13,585 nt of DNA from positions 1-13,585 of the forward strand of contig JAPOZF010000551.1 in the NCBI GenBank assembly GCA_026706165.1. The letters are read 5' to 3'. The position numbers and the translations under genes are program-made. How positions within the stretch are numbered: the first letter of the stretch is position 1; the number at the start of each line of letters is the position of its first letter. Below the pieces are notes generated by a model. The model did not search any database. It was not told where the DNA came from and saw nothing but the letters and a program-made list of their open reading frames with translations. This stretch comes from Gemmatimonadota bacterium. Its GTDB lineage: Bacteria; Latescibacterota; UBA2968; UBA8231. Shown piece by piece: positions 6,702 through 13,249 of this stretch.

Positions 6702-8014
6702 GCCTCAGTGTTGTCGATGCGGAAGTGAAGCTGTCCTTCTACCGCATCCAGCGGTTCATTGGCAGATAGGCGAAATTCCACGCTGAAAGCCCGGACAGTC
6801 GTCGCGTCAGCAAAGCGGAACAACAAGCCGTCACTGGTAACGCTGAGGCCGTGTTTGAGGGTCGAATAGCCGATACGGACCGAATTACCATCCTCACCAA
6901 CGATAGGTTTCCCATCGTCGTACGGGGCGATCTTATCGTGCAAAGTCGGCGGAAACAGAGACGGTAAGTGGTCAAAGCCGCTGAAACTACGAATATCCAT
7001 GATGCGCTGTGGGCGTCTGGGTGCCTTGGGCGCCTTCGGCTCTTTCGGGATATCACCCTCATCGACTGGCCGAGTTCCGTCAGGGAAGAACAGATCGAGG
7101 TCGATGTTGGACGCAGGCGCTGTGCCGTCATTGGCAATGACAAGCTTTACCAGATGGTGCAGGCTGAGCGCCTCACGCCAAGCAGCGTGATCGTCGAGAT
7201 AATGTTGATATTGACTGAAGTACTGCTCCAATTCCTCATTGTATCTGTCGGCCTGTTCGGCGGTAACGCCAAATCGCTGCGCTAGGCGGTGGATATCAAC
7301 AATTCCGGCACCAACCCTGTCCTGTCGACGGGCTACCGCCTGTGTCCCGTACATCAAGGGGTTGTCCGCCCGGATTTGATCCAGAGACGTTACCGAGTTG
7401 GTAGTCGGATCGCGGAGAGACAGGGCATGGTGCTGAGCACCGCCTTCGAACACGACCGATAGCTTCGGCATGCGCGCTTCAAGTCGCGCGATTTGCCGCT
7501 TGAGATTTCTGTTCTCTAATTCGACCGGGTCCGGTTCGGCCGGCAAACGCAAATCGTCGAGAAGTTCCAGGACGCCAATCGCTCGCGATCGGAGCTTCAC
7601 CTCAAGCCCGAGGTCAGCCGTTGCAACCAATACACTTACGTCCGATTGGCGGGTGTAGTCCAAAACGCTGGCAATGAGGTGATCGTCCGCGATCGTTTGC
7701 GACAAACGCTCAGCGGTGAAGTCAAGTTGTGGCTCCTCTGGCAGAAACGACCATCTGACCCCTGCCCTGACCTCGGTATCGGGATGGCGCACAAATTGGT
7801 GAAGCCACCTAATGTAATCCGCTGCCCTTTCCCTGAGCTTTGAAGAACCGTTAATGATCTTTTGTTCTTCCAACTCCCGCAGCAGAACCGGCGCCGCGAC
7901 GAGCACGACTTCAATTGCATTGGCCAGCGTACGCCAATCGATTTGGTCAGGCCGCTTGAAATGCAGTGCCGTATTGGCATCGATGAAAACGCGAACTGTA
8001 GTACTGCGTGCCAT
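6698..8014 (-). CDS. Large PIN-domain protein with β-rich C-terminal domain
   Basis: 438 residues. Residues 7-150 are a PIN-type nuclease: VFIDANTALHF (D12), APVLLRELEE (E47), a conserved acidic turn ADDHLIASVLDY (D110/D111) and VLVATADLGLEVK (D134). The acidic residues of a metal-dependent RNase site are all present. A charged helix (about 163-182, ELENRNLKRQIARLEARM) follows, then a helical part, then a β-sandwich-like stretch LVKLVIANDGTAPASNIDLD (288-307) with FFPDG, and a Pro/Lys linker before a second β-rich end (about 370-436). It is much longer than VapC toxins (~130 residues), and no VapB-like antitoxin gene is next to it. A TAG three bases upstream of the ATG's preceding codon fixes the start at 8014 or later, and the PIN fold begins at residue 7, so this start is sound, though no ribosome site is visible. 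It converges with the Shedu gene. A defence or RNA-cleaving role is inferred from the domain and neighbours. Confidence 0.8.
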   Translation of the reverse strand: MARSTTVRVFIDANTALHFKRPDQIDWRTLANAIEVVLVAAPVLLRELEEQKIINGSSKLRERAADYIRWLHQFVRHPDTEVRAGVRWSFLPEEPQLDFTAERLSQTIADDHLIASVLDYTRQSDVSVLVATADLGLEVKLRSRAIGVLELLDDLRLPAEPDPVELENRNLKRQIARLEARMPKLSVVFEGGAQHHALSLRDPTTNSVTSLDQIRADNPLMYGTQAVARRQDRVGAGIVDIHRLAQRFGVTAEQADRYNEELEQYFSQYQHYLDDHAAWREALSLHHLVKLVIANDGTAPASNIDLDLFFPDGTRPVDEGDIPKEPKAPKAPRRPQRIMDIRSFSGFDHLPSLFPPTLHDKIAPYDDGKPIVGEDGNSVRIGYSTLKHGLSVTSDGLLFRFADATTVRAFSVEFRLSANEPLDAVEGQLHFRIDNTEA

Positions 8015-8189
8015 ATTCTACCGGCCAAACGTCGGAAGCGTGGTATCCGCGCTTCATCTAGCTCGTCATCGTAGTCTTCGTCTTCCACCAGAAGTCTGCC
8101 GGATTCAACGTCTGCACCATCTCTCGTCTTCGTCCCCTGGATTTAGGGTGTGCTGACGATTTTCGGCGTCCGGACGCGCTCGGGCACGC

Positions 8190-8450
8190 GCTACCGTATA
8201 CCCTCAATCACGTTTCTGCGTGTCCTGCCATGGCCAGCTGCCGCGACCGGCCTGCCCACCGCCCTCGCCCCTCACCGCCCGATCCACAACCAGCCCTTCC
8301 GCCGTCCGCAGCACGAAGATCTGCCCGTCCTGCCGCCGCCGCAAACTCGAGTGTCTCTACCGGACGCGCTCCCAACGGCTGGCGGCTTCCCCGCTCGAGC
8401 AGCGCGCTGCCCCACTGGCGCGATCAGCACCGGTTGATCAACATCCTCAG
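8190..8450 (-). pseudogene. S24/LexA-like repressor, degraded copy 2 (internal deletion)
   Basis: On the minus strand, RQWGSALLERGSRQPLGARP then VETLEFAAAAG (8424 down to about 8332) matches the middle of copy 1 at 4294-4386. Within a few bases the frame changes to DGQIFVLRTAEGLVVDRAVR, which is the C-terminal part of an S24 domain normally about 55 residues later. The whole stretch with the catalytic Ser has been deleted, and a stop follows (QKRD*). The junction falls on GACGG, a short sequence expected at both ends, so the deletion probably used microhomology. This copy preserves the C-terminal end that copy 1 lacks, and neither preserves the active site. Confidence 0.7.
8332..8424 (-). repeat. 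Direct repeat shared with 4294-4386 (S24 gene segment)
   Basis: Partner of the repeat at 4294-4386, same strand, about 4 kb apart. The intervening DNA contains the second HNH tail copy, Shedu and PIN. Confidence 0.75.
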
Positions 8451-8497
8451 CTACCTGCCGAGGCGGCGTTGAGTGCTCGTCGTGTAAAATGACATTC

Positions 8498-8763
8498 ATG
8501 GCCATTGCGATCGACATCTACGCCGCCATCCGGGACTTCAAGGGAGCCGGCATCAAGCCGGGGTGCGCCGAGGCCATCGTTAAGGCCGTCAGCCAGTCCA
8601 GTGACAAATTGGCCACCAAGAGCGATCTCGCCTGGACGAACACGTCTCGCACCTGGCCTCCCGCGAGGCGGGATGCGGGGCTACCGCCGCCGAGACCGTG
8701 AAGGCGGCCGCCGCGAAACCGACGACCGAAGAATGCTGCGACTGCGGAAGATACTGCCCCTGA
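8498..8763 (+). pseudogene. DUF1640-like coiled-coil protein gene, frameshifted
   Basis: From ATG 8498 (or ATG 8489, nine bases earlier) the protein reads MAIAIDIYAAIRDFKGAGIK then PGCAEAIVKAVSQSSDKLAT and KSDLA, which fits the N-terminal half of bacterial DUF1640/CCDC90-like proteins (a short helical head, 'QAEAIV', then 'LATKxDL'). At about 8632 one base appears to be lost. The next frame continues sensibly as LDEHVSHLASREAGCGATAA then ETVKAAAAK, ending at TGA 8761-8763, while the original frame ends at TGA 8699-8701. Intact relatives usually end in a single membrane helix, which is absent here. No function is firmly known for the family; it is often found in phage-like and accessory DNA. 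Confidence 0.6.
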
Positions 8764-9083
8764 CCAGATTGCAGCGCGCAATCCTGGAACTTGCGGCCAA
8801 GGGGATCCCACTACAGCCGCTAGCGCTGGCCGATGACGCAGCAGGAACAACCTACAAGACGCCGATCTGGCGACAGGCAAAAGCTGATATCGACCGACTG
8901 CTGCAGATGGGCTACCTGGAGGACGTCGCAGCTGGCGACCTCGCAACGTCCGCCAAGGGGCTCGCGAGACTCGACCCGGCCAGCCCGTGGAACCGGGTGC
9001 GTCGTCTCATAGGCTGGTTAGCAACGTCGGCGATCGGCGGAGCGGCTGGAGCGACAGTGGCTGATTTGTTCAGAACAAGCTGA
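8733..9083 (+). CDS. Small winged-helix protein with C-terminal membrane segment, hypothetical
   Basis: 116 residues from ATG 8733, overlapping the end of the broken upstream gene by about 30 bases. Residues 10-81 have the layout of a winged helix: LTRLQRAILELAAKG (10-24), a second helix, a third helix TPIWRQAKADIDRLLQMGYL (43-62) typical of MarR/PadR-like folds, and a wing ending TSAKGLARL. Residues ~91-113 (RLIGWLATSAIGGAAGATVA then DLF) are Gly/Ala-rich and hydrophobic, a probable membrane helix, giving a DNA-binding head tethered to the membrane or a small membrane anchor. The ribosome site is weak. A hairpin CTCGGC-AAA-GCCGGG (9089-9103, one G-U) follows the stop. No specific family is recognised. 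Confidence 0.55.
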   Translation: MLRLRKILPLTRLQRAILELAAKGIPLQPLALADDAAGTTYKTPIWRQAKADIDRLLQMGYLEDVAAGDLATSAKGLARLDPASPWNRVRRLIGWLATSAIGGAAGATVADLFRTS

Positions 9084-9088
9084 CGGGC

Positions 9089-9103
9089 CTCGGCAAAGCC
9101 GGG
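9089..9103 (+). terminator. Short hairpin after the winged-helix gene
   Basis: CTCGGC, a three-base AAA loop and GCCGGG form a six-pair stem six bases past the stop codon. It lacks a T-run, so it is at best a weak or Rho-assisted terminator. Confidence 0.3.
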
Positions 9104-9106
9104 CTC

Positions 9107-9313
9107 TCAAACAACACGCGGGACCGCCTCGAGAAAAGCGCCCGCACCATGGCGTCTGCCAGCCGGCCGAGGTCGGCTCGTATCCCCCGCCACGGCGATG
9201 TCCTGGCCCTGCGCCGCGTGGTGGCAGGGCGGTAGGTTGAGCGGGGCGCTGAGGAGGCTCAACAACTCGTGGAGCTCGGACCACGTGAGCCGGTTGCTGA
9301 ACCTCTCGCACAT
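9107..9313 (-). pseudogene. yedK: SRAP (YedK/HMCES) N-terminal fragment
   Basis: Starting at ATG 9313 on the minus strand the protein reads MCERFSNRLTWSELHELLSL, then APLNLPPCHHAAQGQDIAVA. SRAP proteins begin M-C-G-R-F with the catalytic Cys2 exposed after Met removal, followed by N-L-P-P-R-Y-N-x-A-P-x-Q-D. Cys2 is kept, Gly3 is Glu and the RYN-AP block is altered. After about residue 42 similarity ends and the frame stops at 9107, so the Asn and Glu active-site residues and the whole C-terminal part are missing. A C-terminal fragment is found at 2750-2950. The gene starts 40 bases from an alphaproteobacterial SOS box, matching the family's association with DNA damage. Confidence 0.72.
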
Positions 9314-9353
9314 GCCCGCGACGCTACCTGTGCCGCCGGATGTATGTCAATTT

Positions 9354-9368
9354 GTTCCCGAACTGTTC
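9354..9368. promoter_or_regulatory. Alphaproteobacterial LexA (SOS) box GTTC-N7-GTTC
   Basis: GTTC at 9354-9357 and GTTC at 9365-9368 are separated by exactly seven bases (CCGAACT). This is the direct-repeat operator bound by LexA in Alphaproteobacteria, unlike the CTGT-N8-ACAG box of gammaproteobacteria. It lies between the divergent SRAP fragment (start 9313, minus) and the small gene starting at 9387 (plus), in position to repress both. Confidence 0.6.
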
Positions 9369-9386
9369 TTTCTCTATCGTCGCCCC

Positions 9387-9626
9387 ATGCCGGAAGACCA
9401 TAACGTCCCAATCTCCCGAGACGACCTGACGTTCACGGTGCACATGGCGCTGCGCAAGGCGGAGCACCTTTGGCCGAAGCGGCGCAGACCCGGCGACCAC
9501 GACCGGTTGAAGATCGTGGCGGACGCCGTGGTCGACCACATCGGCCTCTGCGGCATCCGTTGTTTCCGGCGGGCGCCGGAGCGCGGCCGCACCACGCCGG
9601 GCCCTGGGGCCTCGGGCCGGAGCTAA
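9387..9626 (+). CDS. Small SOS-box-controlled protein, hypothetical; probably frameshifted near its end
   Basis: 79 residues, MPEDHNVPISRDDLTFTVHM, then ALRKAEHLWPKRRRPGDHDR, then LKIVADAVVDHIGLCGIRCF. The composition (His, Arg, Trp, two Cys) and helical periodicity look like a real small soluble protein. No family is recognised. It starts 18 bases after the SOS box at 9354-9368, so damage-inducible expression is likely if the box works. Past RRAPERGRTTPGP the present frame gives a poor tail (GASGRS, stop 9624-9626). The neighbouring frame continues as WGLGPELKERDDR, which looks more like a natural end, so one base may have been lost near 9604. That would make the tail, and perhaps the gene, defective. 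Confidence 0.5.
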   Translation: MPEDHNVPISRDDLTFTVHMALRKAEHLWPKRRRPGDHDRLKIVADAVVDHIGLCGIRCFRRAPERGRTTPGPGASGRS

Positions 9627-9683
9627 AGGAGCGCGACGACCGCGGACGATCGGGTCTCCGGACATCGTCAGGACGTAGCGTTG

Positions 9684-9702
9684 CCCGCACGCGTGGTGCG
9701 GG
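9684..9702. other. Perfect 7-bp inverted repeat (hairpin)
   Basis: CCCGCAC (9684-9690), a five-base loop GCGTG, and GTGCGGG (9696-9702). It lies about 60 bases past the stop of the small SOS-box gene and 160 before the HEPN gene. There is no T-run, so it may be a Rho-type end, an operator or a leader structure. The rest of 9627-9860 shows no gene. Confidence 0.4.
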
Positions 9703-9860
9703 TCTCAGGCGCGCGTGCGGCTGTACCGGGTGGGCGCGCCCATCTCGGGTCTCGGCTCTACTGACTGTCGTCGCTGCTTGCCGTTCATCTTCTGATCTAC
9801 GGTTTGGAGATGCCCATGATCGAAGCGTAAACCACGAATAGGAACGCACCGCGACCAATC

Positions 9861-11120
9861 ATGTCCAACGAACTGAGAGACGCCCTACACAGGGCCGTAG
9901 ACGTCGCTGTGTACGAGTGGCCGTACCAGCCGACGAACATGTCGGGACCCGCCGTGCAGGAAATGCTGGTGCGGCAACCCGATCCAAACGATCCAGCGCG
10001 CCTCCGCCTGTTGCGCGACCTGGCACTGCCGAGCGGGCCTTTCGACGGTGTGAAGGAAGCTCTGTCAGCAATGCTCGGCCCATTCCTCGGGCCACCCGAT
10101 CGGCATAGAACCGTAGGATTTCTGGTGCCGCATGCCTTTGGCGGCGATACACCTCCTCTGCTCGATGACCTGTCACGAAGGCTTGTCCATGTGGCAGTCG
10201 CGCTGGGTCCGGACGCAGCCGTCAACGCGATCGAGAGTTGGCTCGGCGGTGATCCGCTGACATACCAGGACGTATTGACGATCCGCGGTGTGAGCCTCAA
10301 GGAACCGAATCTCAACCTCGCAGAAGACATGCGATTCGAGATTGTGCCTCAATCGCGAGACGGCGCTGTCGTATTCCATCTCCCGGATGAAGTGGCCCCG
10401 GACCATATCGTGGGGCCGGCATTGCTGGTTGACCGCAAGGTGGAAGGACCGGTCTTCTTCCCCATCGATGCGCCGACAGGCAGACAGCGTTATCCGACGG
10501 ACAAGCCGCTCTCCACGATAAAGGAGATCGACCGCCTGATGGACGCGATGTCCCTGGTCTGCTGCCACCCGGTGTTTCAGGCCCACGCGTGGAGGCGCTA
10601 CGACGAGTTACTCACGCTTTTCGGGGCGCACAGCTCGTTCTCTTGGCGTTGGAGTCGAGCATCGATCATGGCCTCGGCGGCGCACCTAACCCATGAGCGG
10701 CTGGAGGAAATCAGGACTCTCCTCCCGAAGATGGACAGGCGTCCCGATGTGATTGGCCGCGCGATGTCCAGGTACAGGAACTCCTTCACGGAGCCGGACC
10801 TGGACGACCGCTTTATCGAGCTTCGCATCCTCTTGGAGTGGCTCTACACAAGAGGCGTGCAAGATGAGCTTTCATTCCGTGTGGCGTTGCACGGGGCATG
10901 GCACCTGCAGCGGAGGGACGTGTTCGACCTGTTCCGGGCTGCTTACGACGAGGCTTCCAAGGCGATGCACGGTGGCAAGTCCAAGCGAACGATACAGGAG
11001 AGACAGGAGCTTGCCGATCGGACACGATCGGCCTGTAGAGACGCGATCCTGCAGTTTATCGACCGCCCGGAGGACATCGACTTTCAGACCAAAGACGTGA
11101 TTGACGATCTTCTTCGTTGA
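9861..11120 (+). CDS. ApeA-like HEPN protein with degenerate RX4H motif
   Basis: 419 residues. The C-terminal third (about 313-400) matches ApeA-like HEPN domains: DDRFIELRILLEWLYTRG (315-332) and ELSFRVALHGAWHLQRRDVF (336-355), then FRAAYDEASKAMHGG (358-372). Active HEPN RNases read Y-D/N-x-R-S-x-x-x-H-G with an R-x4-H pair. Here Ala365 replaces the Arg while His370 remains, so RNase activity is doubtful. Residues 1-310 are unrecognised. They include a strand-rich block (about 155-205) resembling the N-terminal ligand/β region seen ahead of this HEPN type, and a helical part (215-300). HEPN proteins of this kind act in phage defence by cutting RNA. An inactive version could be a regulator, or be decaying, but the reading frame is fully intact. 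The ribosome site is weak (GGA 18 bases upstream). The gene is monocistronic between non-coding gaps. Confidence 0.7.
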   Translation: MSNELRDALHRAVDVAVYEWPYQPTNMSGPAVQEMLVRQPDPNDPARLRLLRDLALPSGPFDGVKEALSAMLGPFLGPPDRHRTVGFLVPHAFGGDTPPLLDDLSRRLVHVAVALGPDAAVNAIESWLGGDPLTYQDVLTIRGVSLKEPNLNLAEDMRFEIVPQSRDGAVVFHLPDEVAPDHIVGPALLVDRKVEGPVFFPIDAPTGRQRYPTDKPLSTIKEIDRLMDAMSLVCCHPVFQAHAWRRYDELLTLFGAHSSFSWRWSRASIMASAAHLTHERLEEIRTLLPKMDRRPDVIGRAMSRYRNSFTEPDLDDRFIELRILLEWLYTRGVQDELSFRVALHGAWHLQRRDVFDLFRAAYDEASKAMHGGKSKRTIQERQELADRTRSACRDAILQFIDRPEDIDFQTKDVIDDLLR

Positions 11121-11307
11121 CGCTTGTCCGCCATATGGAGCATTGCACAGTCCGTTACCCTGGAGTTCCCATTGTGGAAACCGTCCTGAGCCGACAACAC
11201 GTGAAGCGGCGCACGCCCCGGATCCGACGGTCGGACATTGCCGGCTGCGGCTCAGATATCCATCTTCAGGGAAACGAGCCCGGAAAAGATAGGGCCTGCC
11301 GACATCC

Positions 11308-11691
11308 TCAGGCGCGGCGGCAGCGCAGCGGCAGGGAGCGCAGGCTGCGCAGCACGACGCCGTGGTGGTATTTCGGGCGCGGGCCGAGCAGCTCGATGCG
11401 CGGGAAGCGCTCCAGCAGCATCTCGAACGCGACCCTGCCCTCCAGGCGCGCCAACTGCGTGCCGAGGCAGTGGTGGATGCCGCGCCCGAGCGAGAGGTGG
11501 GGACAGTCCACGCGGCCGACGTCGAGCCGGTCGGGCTCCTCGAACGCGTCCGGGTCCCGGTTGGCGGCGCCGATCGGGACGGCGACGTTGTCGCCCGTGC
11601 GGACCTGGAACCCGCTCGCCGCGGCGTCGGCGCGCGCGCGCCGAAGGGTCATCTGTATCGGGGAATTGAAGCGCGGAAGCTCGTCGGCGGT
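11308..11691 (-). pseudogene. Cytochrome P450, C-terminal remnant
   Basis: On the minus strand from about 11691 the frame reads TADELPRFNSPIQMTLRRAR (K-helix ExxR kept: E-L-P-R), then VAVPIGAANRDPDAFEEPDR (the AANRDP block of bacterial P450s), then HLSLGRGIHHCLGTQLARLE (heme loop with the Cys ligand at codon 11467-11469), ending LRSLPLRCRRA and a stop at 11308. This is about the last 125 residues of a ~400-residue CYP. The I-helix and everything before are absent, and the upstream frame becomes unrelated. The first heme-loop aromatic is Leu instead of Phe. It is a truncated, presumably inactive gene. It is back-to-back with the LuxR gene, which may once have controlled it. Confidence 0.8.
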
Positions 11692-12023
11692 CCTGCCGAG
11701 TGTCCGAAAGGACGACAAGTCACCGACCGGAAGAGGGTGAATCTTCTGGGACGAGCGCCAAATTTTTTCCTTCAATTTGTCGATACCTCCCATTTGGGAG
11801 GATGGCAGCGCTACCCGGATTCTGCGTAGATTGGACGGAACCATCCGCGAACCGGGCCTGCCCGGGCTCGCAGCCGCCGGCGGGGGACGGCGTCCGGCGG
11901 TCGTCCGGAGCGGTCTCCGCCCGGCCGCCCGGCTCACGGGGTACCTATGAATAGAGGCGCCATTTTTCAACATTCCGGTTCGCGGTTCGCAGGGGCGGGG
12001 ACGCGCTGCGCGAGGGAAGCGGC
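11692..12023. other. Intergenic region upstream of the LuxR gene
   Basis: This holds the P450 truncation point, an AT-rich patch (about 11758-11783, unusual for this end of the window), dyad copy 1 (11782-11803) and a weak promoter-like TAGATT (11827-11832). The minus-strand frame through here, MGGIDKLKEKIWRSSQKIHP and onward, joins the P450 frame but is not P450-like. It could be the start of a different gene fused by deletion, or chance. Confidence 0.5.
11782..11803 (+). promoter_or_regulatory. 22-bp dyad, copy 1 (candidate LuxR operator)
   Basis: The sequence is GATACCTCCCA-TT-TGGGAGGAT in two arms around a central TT... with the seven-base arms CCTCCCA and TGGGAGG forming a perfect inverted repeat. 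It is identical to 13250-13271 except for the two bases after the left arm (TT against AC). It lies 220 bases upstream of the LuxR start. The size and symmetry fit a dimeric LuxR/FixJ-type regulator site. Confidence 0.6.
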
Positions 12024-13169
12024 GTGAACCCGGACGACGCCTTCGAGCGCAGCCTCGAGGCGCTGTACGGGGCCGCGCTCGACGATGCCCGCTGGCCCGC
12101 CGCCTCGACCCTGATCGAGGAGGCCATTGGCGCCGCGGGCAACGGGCTGACGGTCGGTGAAGGGTTCGGTAACGATGTGCGTGCCCACTTCAACCGGGTG
12201 CTCTACCGCGGCGAGGAACGGGAGGACCTGGCGCGCGTGTATTTCGAGGTCTATCAGCACCAGGACGAAGGGCTGCCCCGCCTCTGGAGGCGGGACGTCG
12301 GTGAACTGATCCACCTCCCCGATCTCTACACCGAAGAGGAGTTGCGGACCTCGTCGGCGTACAACGAGGGATGGCGCCCGCTCCAGGCCCGGAATGGCCT
12401 GATCACGCGCCTCGACTGGCGCGACGGGGTGGGCGTGGTCTGGGCGCTCGGCGATCCCGTCGGCAAGGACGGCTGGCAGTCCGTCCAGCTCCGGCTGATC
12501 GAGCGCCTGCTGCCGCATGTCCGCCAGTTCGTCCGGGTCCGCCACGCACTGGCGGCGGCCGATGCGCTGGGTTCGGGCCTGGCGGGGCTGCTGGACAACG
12601 ACCGCATCGGGGTGGTGCAGCTGGACCGCGGCGGGCAGGTGCTGGAGGCCAACGGGCCGGCGCTCGAAATCCTGCGCCGCGGCGACGGGCTGCTCGACCG
12701 CGACGGCACCCTCAACGCCTGGCTGCCGGCCGACCGCAGCCGTCTGCGGCGGCTGGTGGGGCGCGCCTTGCCGGATCTGTGGGGCGAGGCCCCGCGCGGC
12801 GGCTCGATGACGGTCCATCGCCCCTCGGGTCGGTCGCGGCTGGCGCTGCACGTCAGCCCGGTGGGCGACGGGGCTGGAGATTTCGGGGGACGCCGGGTGG
12901 CGGCGCTGGTGCTGATGGTCGACCCGGCGCACCGCCCGCGCATCGACGCGCAGCGGGTGGCGGTGACGCTCGGCCTGACGGCGTCGGAGGGCCGGATGTC
13001 GGCGCTGCTGGCCGAGGGTCTGAGCGTGCGCGAGATCGCCGCGGCGACCGACTGGTCGGAGGACTACGTGCGCTGGCTGACCAAGCAGGCCTACCGCAAG
13101 CTGGGCGCGTCGGGGCAGGTCGAGCTGGTGCGGCATGTCCTGGCGGTGGACGCCCTCCCGCGGCGCTGA
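12024..13169 (+). CDS. LuxR-type transcriptional regulator with PAS-like sensor
   Basis: 381 residues from a GTG start; GAGGGA (12012-12017) six bases upstream decides it. Residues 1-175 form a helical sensor-like region of the kind seen in this LuxR group (DAFERSLEALYGAALDDARW at the front, HLPDLYTEEELRTSSAYNEG in the middle). Residues ~185-300 look like a PAS-type domain (DNDRIGVVQLDRGGQVLEAN). Residues ~315-372 are the LuxR helix-turn-helix: LTASEGRMSALLAEGLSVRE then IAAATDWSEDYVRWLTKQAY, with the usual 'L-T-x-x-E' opening and 'V-x-x-I-A' turn. It binds DNA as a dimer; the signal is unknown and it lacks a typical acyl-homoserine-lactone domain. Codons are strongly GC-biased, unlike Shedu, so it looks native. 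It is flanked by two copies of a 22-bp dyad, which suggests autoregulation and control of the next gene. The truncated P450 is divergent from it. Confidence 0.85.
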   Translation: MNPDDAFERSLEALYGAALDDARWPAASTLIEEAIGAAGNGLTVGEGFGNDVRAHFNRVLYRGEEREDLARVYFEVYQHQDEGLPRLWRRDVGELIHLPDLYTEEELRTSSAYNEGWRPLQARNGLITRLDWRDGVGVVWALGDPVGKDGWQSVQLRLIERLLPHVRQFVRVRHALAAADALGSGLAGLLDNDRIGVVQLDRGGQVLEANGPALEILRRGDGLLDRDGTLNAWLPADRSRLRRLVGRALPDLWGEAPRGGSMTVHRPSGRSRLALHVSPVGDGAGDFGGRRVAALVLMVDPAHRPRIDAQRVAVTLGLTASEGRMSALLAEGLSVREIAAATDWSEDYVRWLTKQAYRKLGASGQVELVRHVLAVDALPRR

Positions 13170-13184
13170 CACCGCGGCGCTGAC
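13158..13184. repeat. 14-bp tandem duplication across the LuxR stop codon
   Basis: CCGCGGCGCTGAC occurs at 13158-13170 and again at 13172-13184, a period of 14 bases. The first copy contains the stop TGA (13167-13169). It probably arose by slippage and does not alter the protein. Confidence 0.6.
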
Positions 13185-13249
13185 GGCCCTGCGACCGCCG
13201 GGGTCCGCCCTTCTCCCGCCGCCTTCATCGGTCCCTCCTGCGGGCCTTG

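Noticed and set aside
7636..8088. Minus-strand GTG frame with an acidic start (VEDEDYDDELDEAR) overlapping the PIN gene
   Set aside because: The acidic start is eye-catching, but most of the frame lies over the PIN coding sequence in another phase and has no ribosome site. At most the first ~25 codons could be an old gene end.
11362..11829. Plus-strand frame opposite the P450 remnant
   Set aside because: The minus-strand frame has the ExxR, AANRDP and heme-Cys motifs; the plus frame is its shadow.
11967..13183. Long minus-strand and third-frame plus ORFs over the LuxR gene
   Set aside because: Long alternative frames are expected in very GC-rich genes; only the frame at 12024-13169 has the helix-turn-helix and a ribosome site.
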